A stretch of 64,000 nt of DNA, from positions 18,910,001 to 18,974,000 of the forward strand of contig CM041465.1 of the NCBI GenBank assembly GCA_023213395.1. Direction: 5' to 3'. Origin of the DNA: Cycas panzhihuaensis. Taxonomy: Eukaryota > Cycadophyta. The translations under genes were made by a program, and so were the position numbers. The notes under the pieces are model-generated. The model searched no databases and was not told the origin of the DNA. It worked only from the letters and a program-made list of their open reading frames with translations. Positions 47,812 through 58,808 of the stretch are shown piece after piece. Positions within the stretch are counted from its first letter, which is position 1, and the number at the start of each line of letters is the position of its first letter.

Positions 47812-49005
47812 AACTATGGATAATTAACTTTATAAACAATACCTCCCTTGCTTATTATATTTTAATTTAAATAAACCATAAAAACTCCCCTTCTACTTCA
47901 TTTTAATATCAACACTAGACTCTCCATTTTTTTTTACATTCTTTCCCTTCCCCCCCCCCACCCCCTTTATCACATTATTATTTAAATAAATTTAACCTTT
48001 TTTTTACTTTAATCTAAATAAATCCTTCTCCCTTCTCTATATATATATACATATATATTTTTATATGACTAATCAACTTTAGGGTAATTAAAATAAATAC
48101 TGCCCTCCACCATTACATTTTAATTTAATCAATACCCCCCCCTTGTTTATTATACTATAACTTAAATCAAACATGATTTAAAACAAATATTACCTTCCTC
48201 CATCCTTTTATCATATTTTGATAAAATAAAAACATAAGCAATACTCCTTTTTCTTATTACATTTAACTAGTTCTCCCCTTCACACTTTATTGTTAAAGAT
48301 AAATTCATCTATTATAATTAATATATAAACAAAAATCTCCTTTCCCTTAACTCCTCTCCTCCTTACTATAAAGTTTTTTAGAAAGTGTATATATAGATTT
48401 TTTTTTGACAAAATATATCTTTTTATCTTCAACATTATTATGATCTTAAAGCATTTAATAAAATCAATTTCAAAAGATAATTAATTGCCTTAATATCATA
48501 TTTTCTTAGAACTTAAACCTTGTTAAGGGAATTTTTTTTTTTTTAAGGGAAATTGCTTATTTGTTTAAAGGGGATTTTTTATTTTGAAAGGGGATAGTTT
48601 CTTTCTAGTAAAAAGGGGATTGTTTATTAAATAGGGACTGTCTATCAAAGGGGAACTATTTGTTTAAGATAATATAACTTTCTTTTAAGAATAGTTTTAA
48701 TCAAATAGGAACTTTTCACTTGTTTAGAATAATGGTAATTAATTTATTTATCAAACGGGGATTATTTCTAAAAAAGAATTGTTTATCAAGGGACTGCTTA
48801 AGGAATTATTTTAAGAAGTTATTTGTTTATTCAATTTGTTTACAAACATATGATTTTTTTCTTAAATACAATTAATGCATACTAGAATGCCTTCGTGAAT
48901 TATATCTGTTAACATGATTAGTACTTTCACTAAGTAATTATTTTTCCAATCACCTTCATAACTTTTCAATCTACAATCAAACCTCAACACTCCCAATATG
49001 GCATT
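46537..49005. other. Long leader of RLC-D with unidentified, possibly captured sequence
   Basis: Copia leaders are normally short; this one is about 2.5 kb. Part 1 (46537-47635) has balanced composition. It holds a 114-codon minus frame 47144-46803 (MMLGHSEEPNYRVLPPHIQR at its start) that I do not recognise. A 3-fold motif AAGCTxCCTAATTCTAG lies near 46728, 46812 and 46855. At 47632 AATACAG|GTAGGG looks like a splice donor on plus. Part 2 (47636-48990) is AT- and T-rich with C runs and a (TA)n tract, like intron or intergenic DNA. A captured host fragment is possible but not shown. Confidence 0.45.
47765..47808. repeat. (TA)n microsatellite in the RLC-D leader
   Basis: About 22 TA units. Confidence 0.9.
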
Positions 49006-49009
49006 AATG

Positions 49010-49999
49010 CTAGGGACAGTCACCTGCGTTCCAATTCCAGTATTAACCAGCTCAAACTATGCCAAATGGAGGAACTGCATATCCCATCAGCTCAAACAGC
49101 AAAAGATATGGTGATATGTGATAGGTGAATTTCAAAAACTAAAAGCAGATGCTACTAAGAGTCTTATGGTATATCTGATGAACTCAGATGCTGCCCTAGG
49201 CACCATATTAAACTCGCTTTCACCAGAAATCAGTCAGCAGTTTTTTGAAAAAGATGACTTAGCCACTATCTAGAAAACCTTACAAGAAAAATATGACAAG
49301 GTTGATACACATCAAGTGGTTGTCCTAGAACATCAACTGTATAATCTGACTTTTGATGACTTTTCTAATGTTGAGGATTTTTTAACTAAAATTCAATCAA
49401 TTAATAAAGATCTAGATAACTGCATCAAATCTAAAACTGAAGAAGGTGATGTTGAAAAAATAACTACGCATGTTAGAGATGATGACACGCTTGTACGTCT
49501 TGCAGTAAACAAACTACCAATGCACTTTAATCTATTCAAAACTACCAGACAATAAGCTGGCAATCCACCTATCACATTTAATCAGTTGACTAATTAGCTA
49601 ATTGAATATCAGACAATGTTAATTCAATCAGGTGCATTAAAAGATCCTTCACAGGCTTTGTTTTCTAAAACTAAGCCACAATTTAAAAACAAACAACAGA
49701 ACAACAATTTTCATAATAATCCAAAATTCCAGAAACCTCATCGAGGTTCACTGTCTAATTCGCAAAACAATGTTAAATATTCTGGTCCAACTAAAAACCA
49801 GAATACTTCTAATCAATTCTTTTCTAATAAGAACAATGCTACTTCTTCTCATAACACTAGATGTGCCTATTATCATAAAAGTGACCATACTATTGATGTC
49901 TGTAGAAGTAGAATAGCTTTAGAAGCATGGAAAGCTTCCAAGGGATTGCAAAATAAACCTCAATCCTATTCACAATCCCATTTTCAATCTCATTCTTAA
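49010..49999 (+). pseudogene. Copia Gag (RLC-D)
   Basis: Begins near 49010 with VPIPVLTSSNYAKWRNCISH, the usual Gag opening. It continues LMVYLMNSDAALGTILNSLS, then the frame 49316-49552 (VVVLEHQLYNLTFDDFSNVE, FLTKIQSINKDL, LVRLAVNKLP). The same frame resumes at 49616 with an Asn/Gln-rich tail and CAYYHKSDHTIDVC (49861-49902), a zinc knuckle whose second Cys is Tyr. Only a few stops are present, fewer than in RLC-A or RLC-C, fitting a younger insertion. Confidence 0.88.
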
Positions 50000-50455
50000 T
50001 CACGACCTTAAAATCATCAATTTCATAATTGGTCTTTAGTAGCAACAACTTCTACATTTATTGCTCCTTCAAATCAACCACCACAGTGGATCCTTGACTC
50101 TGGTGTGTCCCATCATATGACTGGACACCAGAAAAATTTAACCACTTATCAATCTGAAACGAACTCTGAAGAAGAGATTTCTTTCGGTACTGGTAATCAA
50201 CTTAAAGTCAAAGCATCTGGTGATGTTATCCTAAAAGGTGGTTTAATCAAGGATGTTTTTTATGTACCTAATTTGTTACCAAACCTCCTCTCAGTTTATC
50301 AAATCTGCCAGAAAGACCTTATCGTCAAATTCTGGAAAAATAAATTTATCATTGAGGATCCATTACATAAATTCAAATGTATTGCCTCAGGACCTGTTGA
50401 TCATAACACAGGTCTCTATAGTCTAACCAGTCTTCAAATATAACAATATCTCAAC
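50000..50455 (+). pseudogene. Copia protease (RLC-D)
   Basis: PPQWILDSGVSHHMTGHQKN (50080-50140) holds the catalytic DSG. A clean frame 50105-50440 follows: EEISFGTGNQLKVKASGDVI, LIKDVFYVPNLLPNLLSVYQ and FIIEDPLHKFKCIASG, ending with GLYSLTSLQI. The next coding sequence is already the end of RT, so the deletion joint is at about 50443-50465. Confidence 0.88.
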
Positions 50456-51264
50456 CTAAGTATATTCTAGACTTAATTCAGTAGTTTAACATGGAAAATG
50501 CTAAACCCATAACCAATCCTTTATAATCAGGAGTTAAACTATCTACTGATTGTCTAACTCCGTTATGTGATCCAACTCTATACAGATAACTGATTGGTAG
50601 TCTAATCTATCTTACTCATACTCGCCCTGACATTTCTTATGCTATTGCTTTATGTTCTTGTTATATGCAACAACCACACGAATCTTACTGGAAAGCTGCT
50701 AAACGTATCTTACGTTATCTAAAGTAAACTATGTTTTATTGTTTAACTTATAACTTTTGTAATAAACCACTAATGTTAATTGGATATACTGATTCCAATT
50801 AGGTAGGTGATTCAAATGATCGTAAATCTACTTCCGGTTATGTATTTTTTATTGATTCCTCACCTATTACTTAGTCCAGTAAGAAAATGCAGGCACTTGC
50901 TTTATCTACAACTGAAGCCAAATATCGAGCATTAGTCGAAGCTGGTAAAGAAGCACTTTGGCTAAAATCACTACTAAATGAAATTGGTCTGTCTTTAAAC
51001 TCTTCAATTGAAATTAAAGTTGATAATCAAGGTGCAATTGCTATAGCTACTAATCCTGTTTCTCATTCTAGGACTAAGCATATTGAATTACATCAACATT
51101 TTATTCGTAATTTAGTTACTGATAATCTTGTTTGTTTGTCTTATTGTCCAACAGATTTACAGATTGCTAACGTTCTTATGAAGTCTTTAACTGAACCAAA
51201 GTTTTTAAATCTCAGAGATTTATTGCAGATAAAAGAAGTCTCCATCAAAGGGGGATCACCATGA
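50456..51264 (+). pseudogene. Copia RT end and RNase H (RLC-D)
   Basis: Picks up in the connection region: [31 protein letters not shown] and [15 protein letters not shown]. RNase H follows: LIGYTDSN (Asp), DRKSTSGYVFFIDSSPIT, LALSTTEAKYRALVEAGKEA (Glu changed to Lys in the EAEY block), IKVDNQGAIAIATNPVSHSR (Asp), KHIELHQHFIRNLV and LQIANVLMKSLTEPKFLNLR. The frame 50887-51261 is clean to its end at GGSP. Upstream RT and integrase are deleted, so this copy could move only with help from other elements. Confidence 0.88.
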
Positions 51265-51303
51265 TGAAGCTCTTCTTTTCTCTCCAGTATAAAAGTTTAT
51301 ATT

Positions 51304-51312
51304 AAAAGGGGG
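51304..51312 (+). other. Polypurine tract (RLC-D)
   Basis: AAAAGGGGG directly before the 3' LTR. Confidence 0.9.
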
Positions 51313-51751
51313 TGTTAGAATATATAATATAAACTTAATATTTCTTTAAGTTATTATTTAGTCACATGTTTAAATTGTAATTTAAGTGATTATAATGTTT
51401 CAAACTTATGTTTATTTTAATAATTTATGGATGGTCGTTGAAATGCGGAACCACATTCTAACGAACCTTCATTGTATTTATTCATCTCCTAAATTCATGG
51501 AGTTGTTTCCAGGAATTTAGGAGGTCTGTCTAAATGCCTAATTAAAGGCAGTTTTAGGTTTTGATGGTTTTGTATAGTGGTTTCAATTCTTTATTAATAA
51601 AATTAGTTTAGGATATGGTTTTTCTTCCCCAGAAGGGGTTTTCCACCCGTCAATTGATGTGTACTTGTGTAGTGTTAATATCTAGTTATTTCCTATTATC
51701 ACTTACTTATCTTAATCCTGTTAATACTGCACTTGTGCCTATTCTCTCACA
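51313..51751 (+). repeat. 3' LTR of RLC-D
   Basis: 439 bp, partner of 46075-46524, ending CTCTCACA. Confidence 0.92.
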
Positions 51752-51994
51752 ATTATTAAACAATAAAAGATCAATACCTTTCCTATATGGATGTTTTCCT
51801 AGAACATTACTAAGGTTTTATCATGTTATATTGGGTGTATATATGATGCTTTGGCGTTCTAATCTATTTATTATATTATCCCTAGTCTAAGAACTTGCAT
51901 GTTAAATTTTAGTTTTAATTCCTATAACTAGTTACAAAATAGTTTAGATCTTAGGGGTGGTTTTTAGTTATTGGGACCTTGTTTTCTCAACAAG

Positions 51995-52006
51995 TGGTAT
52001 CAGAGC
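51995..52006 (+). other. Primer binding site, initiator tRNA-Met (RLC-C)
   Basis: TGGTATCAGAGC, exact, two bases after the LTR. Confidence 0.92.
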
Positions 52007-52063
52007 CACTTTTATTTTTGCAACAAGTTTATGAAGATTTTGGTGTCGACTTTTTCTACACCA

Positions 52064-52850
52064 AATGGCAAAACTCGTGAATGCAAAGTTTGAGGTGGAG
52101 AAATTTAATGTCAAGAATAACTTAGAGTTGTGGAAGGTAAAAGCATATGATGTTCTAGTATAACAAAGTTTGTATAAAGCTCTTACAGGAAAATTAAAGA
52201 AACCCGCAAGGATGGATGATGACAAATGGGATGATCTAGATAAAAGGGCTCTTAGCACAATATGATTGTGCTTGGCAGATGAAGTTCTATTTAACATCAC
52301 AGGAGAGCAAACACTAATAGGATTATGGATATGGTTGGAAGACTTGTACATGACCAAATCAATGACAAATCAAATCTATTTAAAGAGGTAGTTGTACTCA
52401 TTGTAGATGAATGAAGGTACAAAAATTACTAATCATTTAAATATTTTCAACACTCTTATCTATTAGTTAGCTAGTATCGATGTCGTGATTGAGGATGAGG
52501 ATAAGGTTATTACCTTATTATGTTTATTACCAGAATCCTAGGATAATATTGTCACCTCAATTAGTTTTAACACTATAGATGAATTAGACTATGATTTTAT
52601 TGTGAGTGCTTTGTTATTAGAAGAAGTGATGAGGAAGCCCAATCTTGAAACCTCCACACCAGAAGCTATGACAACAAGGGGTATAACGATTGAGAGACGA
52701 TAAAGTTCCAAGGATACATCGAGGTCAAAGTCAAAAGTTAAGAAGAGTAAGCTCAGATGTTAGCACTGCAATAAGATAGGTCATCTCAAGAAGGATTGCT
52801 ATAAAAATAAGGAGTTCTAGAAAAAGGAAGATCCTGCCAAGGAGGCTAAT
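52064..52850 (+). pseudogene. Copia Gag (RLC-C)
   Basis: ATG at 52064 (MAKLVNAKFEVEKFNVKNNL, ELWKVKAYDVLV). It aligns along its length with RLC-A Gag: GLWIWLEDLYMTKSMTNQIY, LASIDVVIEDEDKVITLLCL and DELDYDFIVSALLLEEVMRK. The zinc knuckle is C*HCNKIGHLKKDC (about 52758-52799), with a stop at its second position. About eight stops, mostly TAG. Confidence 0.88.
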
Positions 52851-53210
52851 TAGGTGGAGTCAAATCAAGGTATGGATGATGATGTTTTAGTTGCTTGTAA
52901 TATTTCCCATTATCATCATGATCGGTTATTAGATTTGGGTGCTTCATACCATATGTGTCTACACAACAGTTGGTTTTCATCATACCAACCTGTTGATGGT
53001 GGTGATGTACTTATGGGAAATGAAGTTTCCTATAAGATAGTTGGCATTTGTAAAATTAGAATTAAAATATTTGATGGTGTAGTGAGAACATTAACTAAAG
53101 TTAGACATGTACTTGATATAAAGAGGAATTTGATTTCCTTAGGTGAACTATATTTTGGTGGTTATAAGTACACAGATCATGAAGGAGTCTTAAAGGTATG
53201 AAAGGGCACC
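52851..53210 (+). pseudogene. Copia protease (RLC-C)
   Basis: Clean frame 52854-53198: DDDVLVACNISHYHHDRLLD, then LDLGASYHMCLHNSWFSSYQ with the catalytic DxGA (Ser changed to Leu), GGDVLMGNEVSYKIVGICKI and VRTLTKVRHVLDIKRNLISL. It ends in a TGA within EGVLKV*KG. Confidence 0.88.
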
Positions 53211-54230
53211 TTGGTTGTTATGAAAGCCTTAAAGAAAGGAAACCTTTACATTTTAGTAGGAAGTACAGATGTCGGCCATGCAACTACAACATTAAAGACT
53301 ATAGAAGATCCAACTCAGTTATGGCATCAGAGACGTAGGCATATAAGTGAGAGAGGACTTAAGGTGTTGATGAACTGTAAGTTACTTCCTAACTTGCAAC
53401 TTTCAAATTTAACTTTTTGTAAACATTGTATTTTTAGAAAGCAATATAGACTCATGTTTAATATAGGGAGTCACACTAGTAAAGGTGTTATGGATTATGT
53501 ACATTCAAATGTATGGGGACTAACCCCTATAATATTTTATGGAGCATCATTATACTTTATCACATTTATAGATGATTATTCTAGAAGGTATGGGTCTATT
53601 TTTTAAAAAGGAAATTTGAAGTTTTCACAATATTTAAGCAATTCAAGGCTCTAATTAAGAAGAGCACTGGTAGGTCAATCATATGTTTAATAACTAACAA
53701 TGGAGGTGAGTTCAACTCCTTGGAGTTTTAGAACTATTATAGAGAATCTGGGATCAAAATACATAAGACCACTAGCTATACTCTATAGCAGAATAGCATA
53801 GCTAAGTGCATGAATAGGACACTGTTGGAAAGAGCAAAATTCATACTATGTAATACAGGATTAGAATAGGGATTATGGGTAGAAGTTGTTTAAACATCTT
53901 ATTATTTGGTAAATCACCATCACTTATAATAGACTATAAGATTCTTGAAGAGGTGTAGAATAGACATCCATGTGACTATTTAAATTTGAATTTTTTTGGT
54001 TGTGATGCTTATGCCTTGACTAATAAAAGTCAATATTTAATGCTATACCTAAAATTGAAGAGATGTATCTTGTTGGTTATGGTGATATATATGGTGTGAA
54101 GGGATACAAGTTATGGGATCCTACCACCCATAAATTCACTATTAACAGAGATGTTGTATTTGATGAATCTCTCTTTTTAAAATTAGATGGTATAAAAGTT
54201 GAAGTGAAATAGGAGTAGAAAGCTAAACAT
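53211..54230 (+). pseudogene. Copia pre-integrase and integrase with lost catalytic residues (RLC-C)
   Basis: Frame 53211-53603 carries LWHQRRRHISERGLKVLMNC and FCKHCIFRKQYR (zinc-binding HHCC region), then YVHSNVWGLTPI and LYFITFIDDYSRR (first Asp). After a stop: ICLITNNGGEFNS, with Asn at about 53696 for the catalytic Asp, and SIAKCMNRTLLERAKF, with Lys (53804-53806) for Glu. These are the same two losses as in RLC-B. The C-terminal part is heavily broken. Confidence 0.88.
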
Positions 54231-54690
54231 TAATAGGTCAAGCTTAAGACCCAGCCATCTTTGGAAATAAAGAAAAAGAAGACGTTTTTTAATATGAATC
54301 TGTAATAGATTTACAAGAGTATGTAGATACTCATCCATCAACTGTTAGAAGATCTACACGAGCCAATCATCTACCTGATAAGTACAACCCTTCTATTTCC
54401 ATTGCTTTGGTTTCTAATAATAGTGAGCCTACATGCTATCAAGAAGTAGATGATATCCTTAGTGAGAAGTAGAAGAGGGATATGTAAGAAGAGATATATG
54501 ATTTAAAGAAAAATAATTCATAGGACTTGGTAGAACTTCCATATAGTAGGAAGACTATTAGTTACAGGTGGGTTTTTAAGAAGAAAATAGATGTTGATGG
54601 AAAGATTGATAAATATAGGGAAAGATTGGTAGCTATAGTCTTTGCACAGAAAGTAGGTATTGATTTTCATGAGATCTTTTCACCAATTAT
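54231..54690 (+). pseudogene. Copia reverse transcriptase, N-terminal part only (RLC-C)
   Basis: Linker ESVIDLQEYVDTHPSTVRRS, then RT start: SEPTCYQEVDD, DLKKNNS*DLVELPYSRKTI, SYRWVFKKKIDVDGKIDKYR, ERLVAIVFAQKVGIDFHEIF and SPI. Homology ends there. The palm with LDVK and YVDD motifs is absent because the element is joined to other DNA at about 54690. Confidence 0.82.
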
Positions 54691-54750
54691 TGGAATCTTA
54701 TATATAGGATGGTAACTCACCAGTTATTGGAATCTTATATTTTCACCAGT
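54691..54750. other. Breakpoint with short templated duplications
   Basis: Between the end of RLC-C and the RLG-E LTR. TTCACCAATTATTGGAATCT (from 54678) is repeated as CACCAGTTATTGGAATC (from 54718) and again as TTCACCAGTTATTGG (from 54742). Between the first two is GGATGGTAAC, which also occurs near the start of the RLG-A LTR (24100). This patchwork is typical of filler DNA made during end-joining repair. Confidence 0.6.
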
Positions 54751-57685
54751 TATTGGCACACAACTCCCTTCTGGGTAACTCAGCTTTGGTTCTGAGGGTG
54801 GAAGGAGTAAGGGATATCCTTAGTTTCCTGAGTAACCTTAAGGGATAGGTCCTCCCACCCTTGGATGGCTAAAGGAAGGAGGTAAAGGCAAGTAAGGGAA
54901 TGGCTCCCTAGGTGGAATAAGAGGGGTGTGAGAGAGGTGTATCCAAGCAAGTAAGATGATGATACACACTTGTAACGGGGTAGTTAGATGACCAACCCCC
55001 AAGTGGGACCAACCTAGAGGGTATGCTAGGGATGCCTAGCTAACGTAGGTGTGATAAAAATCAAGGGGGAGTGGCCTAAAGGGAAGATCTTCCTTAGGTC
55101 ACTATACCCAAGGCAGACTCTGGGATATAAGGGAATGGTAAAAAGGAGGTTTCAACTATTCTATGTGTAAGGGGCTAAACTTTTGTTTGTTGCTATGTGT
55201 ATTATAAATTAGAAGCAAAAGCCTACAAAATGAATATGCCCTCGTTCAATCTCTAATGTAAGAACCTCACTCTCCTTTATGTTTTCTAATGAGTAAAATA
55301 GAAATGAAGAGGCTAGCCAAATGGTTGCAAGTATATATGCATGGGATATAAGGCCAAACAGAGGTATGTGCAATCAAGCAAGGAAGTGAGTGAATGCTAT
55401 TTGTACTTCATGCACTTTCCTAGATAAGTAAATGAAGTAAATATATGCAAATGATAGATGCAAGTTTATTCCTTTTCTCTTTTCCATTTTATGCTCTATG
55501 CATGCAAGCAAGTAGACCTTAAATAAGAGGAAAAAAAGGAAGCAGTGAGGGAAGAGTAGTGGTGCACCTGGAAGATCGTGCGGTCAGGTGAACATGTTTC
55601 CGCATGATGCACTTACTTTCCTTCTCCTTATCCCTAAATGTGAGAAGCATAGTGTGGTGACATTGGGGGCTTCCTTAGCTTTCCCAAGTTAAAAGAACAA
55701 GGGCAAACATGGAAGGACTATGCAAGAAAAATTAGAAAGCGACAAGGGAGAGAAGGAGAAGAATGTACCCAAGTTGACATGCTCCTTTCCTCCTCCACAC
55801 GCGGTGTGGTGAGAACCTATAGTCAAAGAGTATTTCCCTTTCCCAAGGGACTTCTAGAGAATAAGATATATATGTATCTAGAGTTCATAAAATGATACAA
55901 ATAAAGTACTCTAGTTAAGATACACTTTTGTTCAAAAAATAATTTCCAAGTTCCTCTATGTAAATAAGATAACAAACATAAATATGGATGGTTAGCCTCG
56001 GAATGGCTATCCCTCCAAGTCACACACCTCTACACTGTCCAAGCACTTAAACAGTAGGTCAAGATAGTATAGTGGGAACCAAAAGTATAGATGACAAGAT
56101 GTAAAAAGGTTGTAAATGCTGCTGATATTGCAAAAAGATGTGATGCACAACTTCTACAACCCAAAGTTAATCCAACACCCAAAGGCAAGGCGGAATATCA
56201 TTAGAGGATAGAAATTTTACCCTTATAAAGCTCACAAGGCTAGAGCAAGTTCAGTAATTAGCTATGTATGCTGCTACCAGTGGCGGCCTCTCTCTCGGAA
56301 GCTCTTTGGCAGCCTAAGAGAAGCACGAAGGAGGAAGAGGAAAAGGGGAGAAGGGGATTGCCCTTGAGGTGAAGGCCTTGCTACGTTGTGGAACCCACCT
56401 TGGCTCCTTTCTCTCACCCTTTTAGGATCTCTCCCTCACTGCCTCCTTAGAGAAACCAGGGAAGAGTAGGAATGTATGAAGGACATACTAGAAAAAAGAT
56501 AGAGGGGATTCCTCTTATGCACAATGGAAGACTGAGAAAAGATGGAGTATACTAGGGTATTTTAATCCTTTTTAAGGAACTTAAAAGGAACAAAATGAAA
56601 TAAGAATGGAATAATACCTACTATAGGTGAATTAGAAATAAATCTGCCTGAGAAAATGGCAGAGGAAGGCAGTCCTATAAGGTTTATAGGTGAAACCCTA
56701 TGGAGGCTATGAAATCTGAAGAGACCAACTTGATGGAGTATGATGCTTGTGTTTGGAGGTGCCTTGGAGTGTGTCTTGCTTGAGGAAGCCTTATCTCAGG
56801 CCTACTAGTATGTATCTAAGCTACAAAGGACTGATCTTAGGCTAGAACATAGGTATGTCAGGTGTTGCAGGGTGCTTCTAGAGGAGATCTTGGGAGAGCT
56901 GAGTGAAAAGAGAGTAAGAAGGGAGTGGAAGAGGAATAAATGAGGGTCTTTTTTAGGTTTTAAACCTAACCCTAGCTCAATTGAGTAATTAGGGTTTAGC
57001 TGGGGTCAAGAATATGACTCATCCACGTGGAAATTTCATAATAAATATGAAATTTGCCATGACAGATTTTAAAAAATGAAGTGTGATAGTCTCCACGTGG
57101 TAAACTTTGTGATACTGCGAAGTTTGTAGTGGTACCATGATCTTCATCATGGTGCGATAACAGATAAATATAAATGAAGGAAGAAAATGTCAGGAGGTCA
57201 AGAAGGGAGGTACCCCAGGACTGGGGGGTATGGCCCTCTATCCAGATGGTTGGGGACATTCATGGGATCAAAGAGACCCATGCCAGGTGAAGTACAAAGG
57301 ACCTAAAACTCTCAAAAGGTTGATAAATGAATGAACATACACCCACGACACCTAGGCAATGTGCTAGAGGTGGGGGTATGGCAACAAAGTTGTGAATAGG
57401 TCAAAAGGGCTAAACGGTGCTTGGGACAATGTGGAGACGTGTAGGAGGGTTGTGGAATACAATTGGGATCAATATCCCTAGATCATCATAGGCTAAAATG
57501 ATGTCATACAGCATTATCAGGTAACAGATGCATAGTGGTCATGCAAATAAACCAGTCAATCATGCAATGAAAATAAAGAGGTGCTTCAGTTTACCTTTCT
57601 GAAATTGACCAAGGCAAAGGATAGAAGTGTAGCTACACTAACCTAAGTCAACTGGTCAAAACCTATTCTTGATAGCTAGGAAACA
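54751..57685 (-). repeat. 3' LTR of RLG-E, truncated at its left end
   Basis: About 2.9 kb homologous to the RLG-A LTR from about base 150 of the latter. It ends CTAGGAAACA at 57685 beside the PPT. Telobox pair at 56968-56997. Confidence 0.85.
56958..56997 (-). promoter_or_regulatory. LTR telobox pair at the promoter position (RLG-E)
   Basis: AACCCTAG (56968-56975) and TTAGGGTTT (56989-56997) flank CTCAATTGAG, all just upstream (on minus) of a decayed TATA motif, TTTAAAACC. Same arrangement as at 9991-10030 and 26567-26606. Confidence 0.5.
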
Positions 57686-57695
57686 CTGCCCCCTT
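57686..57695 (-). other. Polypurine tract (RLG-E)
   Basis: AAGGGGGCAG on minus, adjoining the LTR. Confidence 0.75.
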
Positions 57696-58187
57696 AGTAG
57701 TAGAGCCTTGTTGCTCAGAAGCACAACATGATGGCAAATGCTGGCAACACAATGTTAGTGATATACATATACGAACAAACATAACAATAGTATGAGCTAA
57801 GGGTGATGGAGAGTGTCATGGCAGAATACGTAGGCGTGGAGGTGAGGGCAAGGTAACATAGTGGTTTCCTATGTATCACCCTATAGTCAACTGAAAATGA
57901 TAACAGATGAGGGGGATGCCCCCATCGTAGGAGTACAAGAAAAAGGGTGGTGATGACCACACACAGGATTAGGCAGATGTCATGAATAGGGTGTTATGTG
58001 TATAAGCAAGTCAAAAATATTAGGAGTTATGTGCAAAAAGTGGTGCTAAGAGTGGGATAAGGAAATAAACCTAGTGGTCACCATAGTTTAACCTCATTAG
58101 CAGCCAATTTTTGGAGGTATAAATGGATCCTAATATGAAGGAAGGGATGACCTAAGACTTGGGCACCTGGGCGATCGAACAAGTCTC
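57696..58187 (-). other. 3' untranslated region of RLG-E
   Basis: Non-coding, colinear with RLG-B 10685-11039. Confidence 0.6.
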
Positions 58188-58590
58188 TCAAGGGGGGTCA
58201 CCAAGAAGAGGGAGGTGACACTCAAGGATGAGGCGAACAAGGTTGTCTACCTCAACATTGCGATCTCGAGGAATGTGTTGGATATCAACGGAAGGGAAAC
58301 GAGCCAAAAGAGACCTAGTGGTAGAGGCAAGGGCCCTCAGGCATGGGCAATGCACCTGGTAGAGCTGGGTGAGATGGGACACTTCAACCTGAGAGTCACA
58401 GAAGAGGATGATAGGTCCATGGTGGAAGTGGAGTGCATCGGTCAGGGCCTCAATAACAATTGTGTATTCAGCTTCATTATTCATGGCCTAGGGAAAGAAG
58501 ATCTTAATATACATGAAGTCGTATCCAAGAGATAGTGGAGGGGCCTTGGTTGCCACGGCTTCCATTGTCAGTGAAGATGAGTAATGCCAT
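58188..58590 (-). pseudogene. Second (plant-type) RNase H near the 3' LTR (RLG-E)
   Basis: On minus from about 58586, MALLIFTDNGSRGNQGP (first Asp). After a shift, the clean frame 58484-58188 reads MNNEAEYTIVIEALTDALHF (Glu), IILFCDSQVEVSHLTQLYQV (second Asp), LLARFPSVDIQHIPRDRNVE and DNLVRL, the last carrying the C-terminal His/Asp block. It shows the C-terminal half better than the RLG-B copy (11040-11458). Together they define a complete type I RNase H domain. It starts with its own Met and is separated from integrase by the antisense gene. Confidence 0.82.
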
Positions 58591-58808
58591 AGTAGAAGAA
58601 ATAAAGGCCTCGATAGGGCGAATTAAGGAAAAAGAGTGTTAGTAAGGTTGATGAGTAAAAAGGACTCAATGGAGGGAAGAAGTCATGAGGAACTCAAGTG
58701 GCTATAAATAGGAGTTATGAAGGGCAGGAGGACCAAAAGATGAGGCTACATGAAGATGAGGAGATCGACCCAGTTGATCCAGGAGGATCTACCATATGTT
58801 TACAGGAT
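58591..58808. other. Spacer left of the tandem repeats (RLG-E)
   Basis: No coding signal. Ends with GGAGGATCT (58782-58790); AGGATCT recurs at about 59763, on the other side of a roughly 0.97-kb block absent from RLG-B. Confidence 0.4.

Larger units (their letters stand above)
46075..51751 (+). mobile_element. RLC-D, internally deleted Copia element nested in an LTR
   Basis: 5.7 kb with LTRs at 46075-46524 and 51313-51751 (more than 90% alike by eye), Met PBS and an AAAAGGGGG polypurine tract. Between them: a 2.5-kb non-gag leader, gag, protease, then the connection/RNase H part of pol. Pre-integrase, integrase and most of RT are missing at about 50450. Flanking bases CTTCT and ATTAT match in only three of five positions, so the target duplication is not clean. 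Confidence 0.9.
45648..51992 (+). repeat. 5' LTR of RLC-C, interrupted by RLC-D
   Basis: Pieces 45648-46074 (TGTTAGATAATATG) and 51752-51992 (ending TTTCTCAACA), about 668 bp together, against 681 bp for the uninterrupted LTR of RLC-A. Confidence 0.85.
45648..54690 (+). mobile_element. RLC-C, Ty1/Copia element, 5' LTR to mid RT
   Basis: Close relative of RLC-A. Its 5' LTR (45648-46074 and 51752-51992) is split by RLC-D; then an intact Met PBS, gag, protease, pre-integrase, integrase and the start of RT. Homology stops at about 54690, after the FSPI block of RT. The rest and the 3' LTR are lost at a junction with RLG-E. It enters RLG-D after TTATC (45643-45647). Confidence 0.88.

Noticed and set aside
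46070-51756. Clean target-site duplication for RLC-D
   Set aside because: Flanks CTTCT and ATTAT agree in only three of five bases; the LTR ends are certain but the duplication is not.
29844-51992. RLC-A LTR and RLC-C LTR as the two ends of one Copia element
   Set aside because: Both are followed by a PBS and the start of gag on the same strand, so both are 5' LTRs of separate elements.
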